A stretch of 6,781 nucleotides of DNA from Candidatus Solibacter sp. GTDB lineage: Bacteria > Acidobacteriota > Terriglobia > Bryobacterales > Bryobacteraceae. The stretch's first letter is position 1. Every line of letters begins with the position of its first letter. Shown here piece by piece: positions 6,343 through 6,781 of this stretch. Under the pieces are notes generated by a model, which was not told where the DNA came from, ran no database searches, and saw only the letters and a list, made by a program, of their open reading frames with translations. The stretch covers positions 1 to 6,781 of the forward strand of contig JADGNT010000273.1 of the NCBI GenBank assembly GCA_017883345.1, given 5' to 3'. The translations under genes were made by a program, and so were the position numbers.

Positions 6343-6366
6343 ATTCTAATTTCCGTTGCTTGTGAA
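6343..6366 (-). promoter_or_regulatory. Putative upstream element TTCACAAGC-N9-TAGAAT
   Basis: On the minus strand TTCACAAGC (6366-6358) and TAGAAT (6348-6343) lie 29 bases before the ATG at 6314. The same two words, one base closer together, precede the downstream gene at 3965. TAGAAT could be a -10 box giving a leader of about 20 bases, but no well-spaced -35 is visible. Weak evidence. Confidence 0.3.
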
Positions 6367-6368
6367 CC

Positions 6369-6435
6369 CGTAGCGTAGCCTTTCAGGCTGCCACGCCGGC
6401 ATTCTTGCCGGCGTTCTTCCAAGCGTGCCGCTACG
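6369..6435 (+). repeat. Family C palindromic repeat, copy 2 (with closing inverted heptamer)
   Basis: The element is bounded by CGTAGCG (6369-6375) and its inverse CGCTACG (6429-6435). Inside are a small stem AGCCT/AGGCT (6377-6381 with 6385-6389, loop TTC) and a nine-pair stem ACGCCGGCA/TGCCGGCGT (6393-6401 with 6406-6414, loop TTCT). GTAG (6375-6378) abuts the first palindrome. It begins three bases after the stop codon of the right-edge gene, so it could serve as its 3' hairpin. The bounded form resembles a REPIN, while copy 1 lacks the closing heptamer. Confidence 0.8.
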
Positions 6436-6438
6436 CCG

Positions 6439-6781
6439 CTAAACCACGTTCAACGGCCGCGATTCCGTGCTGACGCCGCCGCACTCCACCCGGCACGGCT
6501 GCTCCCCTTTGCCCGTGTCTCCCGGGAGAGCGGCCGGGAGAGCGGCGTTAATCTGGCGCGTCCCCTCGACGTCGGGTTCGCCAATGAATTCCACACGGAG
6601 CCTGGTCTGTCCCAGATACACGCCGATGTTCGTGCGGTCACAATTCTCCGGCAGTCCAGTCACCCAACAACTGATGAATCCGCCGTCTGTCGCTTGAACC
6701 TCGTGAGCGTTCCAGTTGGTCCCATCGCAGACGCCCTTCAGCACGAGCCGCTCCACGCGTAGCGGTTGGTCCACGGCGATG
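6439..6781 (-). CDS. C-terminal part of unidentified protein with beta-sandwich-like end (5' partial)
   Basis: The frame is open to the right edge, so the true start lies outside; the GTG at 6774 is probably internal. About 113 residues are visible. I do not recognise the protein. The visible part is strand-rich, with GLPENCDRTNIGVYLG, then TRQINAALPAALPG, and a final CRVECGGVSTESRPLNVV. That order of an ENxDRxN segment, a QIN-x-x-LP segment and a GGVxS end resembles the TIG/IPT-like beta-sandwich tails frequent in Solibacter-type proteins, but this is inference from pattern only. Five cysteines (16, 36, 45, 94, 98 counted from the GTG at 6774) could form disulfides if the protein is exported. 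It ends with TAG three bases before a family C repeat and is in the same orientation as the next gene. Confidence 0.6.
   Translation of the reverse strand, partial: IAVDQPLRVERLVLKGVCDGTNWNAHEVQATDGGFISCWVTGLPENCDRTNIGVYLGQTRLRVEFIGEPDVEGTRQINAALPAALPGDTGKGEQPCRVECGGVSTESRPLNVV

Noticed and set aside
5589..6365. A 258-residue open frame on the plus strand
   Set aside because: It is antisense to the N-terminal half of the CBM9-like/barrel gene and has no motif. The minus-strand product is coherent over 739 residues.

Overview
The window is GC-rich chromosomal DNA that looks like a member of the Acidobacteriota, most likely near the Solibacter/Bryobacter group. That placement is inferred from the overall style: a CBM9-like/DUF5916 outer-membrane protein, an acidobacterial-looking C-terminal beta-domain at the right edge, an IS200-type tyrosine transposase among abundant palindromic repeats, and high GC in third codon positions. 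No marker gene is present to prove it. Nothing indicates a phage or plasmid.

Layout from left to right. (1) Positions 1-962, plus strand: the C-terminal part of an electron-transfer-flavoprotein:quinone oxidoreductase (ETF-QO) homologue that starts outside the window and ends in an eight-cysteine iron-sulfur module. (2) Positions 974-1687: a mobile-element-like unit. An intact 150-residue HUH/Y1 transposase of the IS200/RAYT type (minus strand, 1069-1521) sits between two 84-bp inverted composites of two REP-like palindromes, here called A and B, plus an extra tandem copy of A. (3) Positions 1741-3965, minus strand: a two-gene exported thiol-redox operon, consisting of a 584-residue thioredoxin-fold protein with CPPC followed by a stand-alone DsbD N-terminal-like domain. 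The two are joined by a TAATG stop/start overlap. (4) Positions 4095-6314, minus strand: a 739-residue exported CBM9-like plus beta-barrel protein. (5) Positions 6439-6781, minus strand: the C-terminus of an unidentified cysteine-containing protein.

A second palindromic repeat family (C) lies directly after the stop codons of genes 4 and 5. Its two copies differ by three compensatory base-pair changes in the main hairpin, so the structure is conserved more than the sequence. Families A, B and C all have copies with a GTAG tetranucleotide immediately before the first palindrome, which is the arrangement known for REP sequences recognised by RAYT transposases.

The most distinctive content is this set of structured repeats and their relation to the transposase. 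Next are the uncoupled DsbD-alpha/thioredoxin pair and the possible two-cluster ferredoxin end of the ETF-QO homologue. The genes otherwise look like ordinary chromosomal functions: respiratory electron entry, envelope redox chemistry and an outer-membrane barrel.
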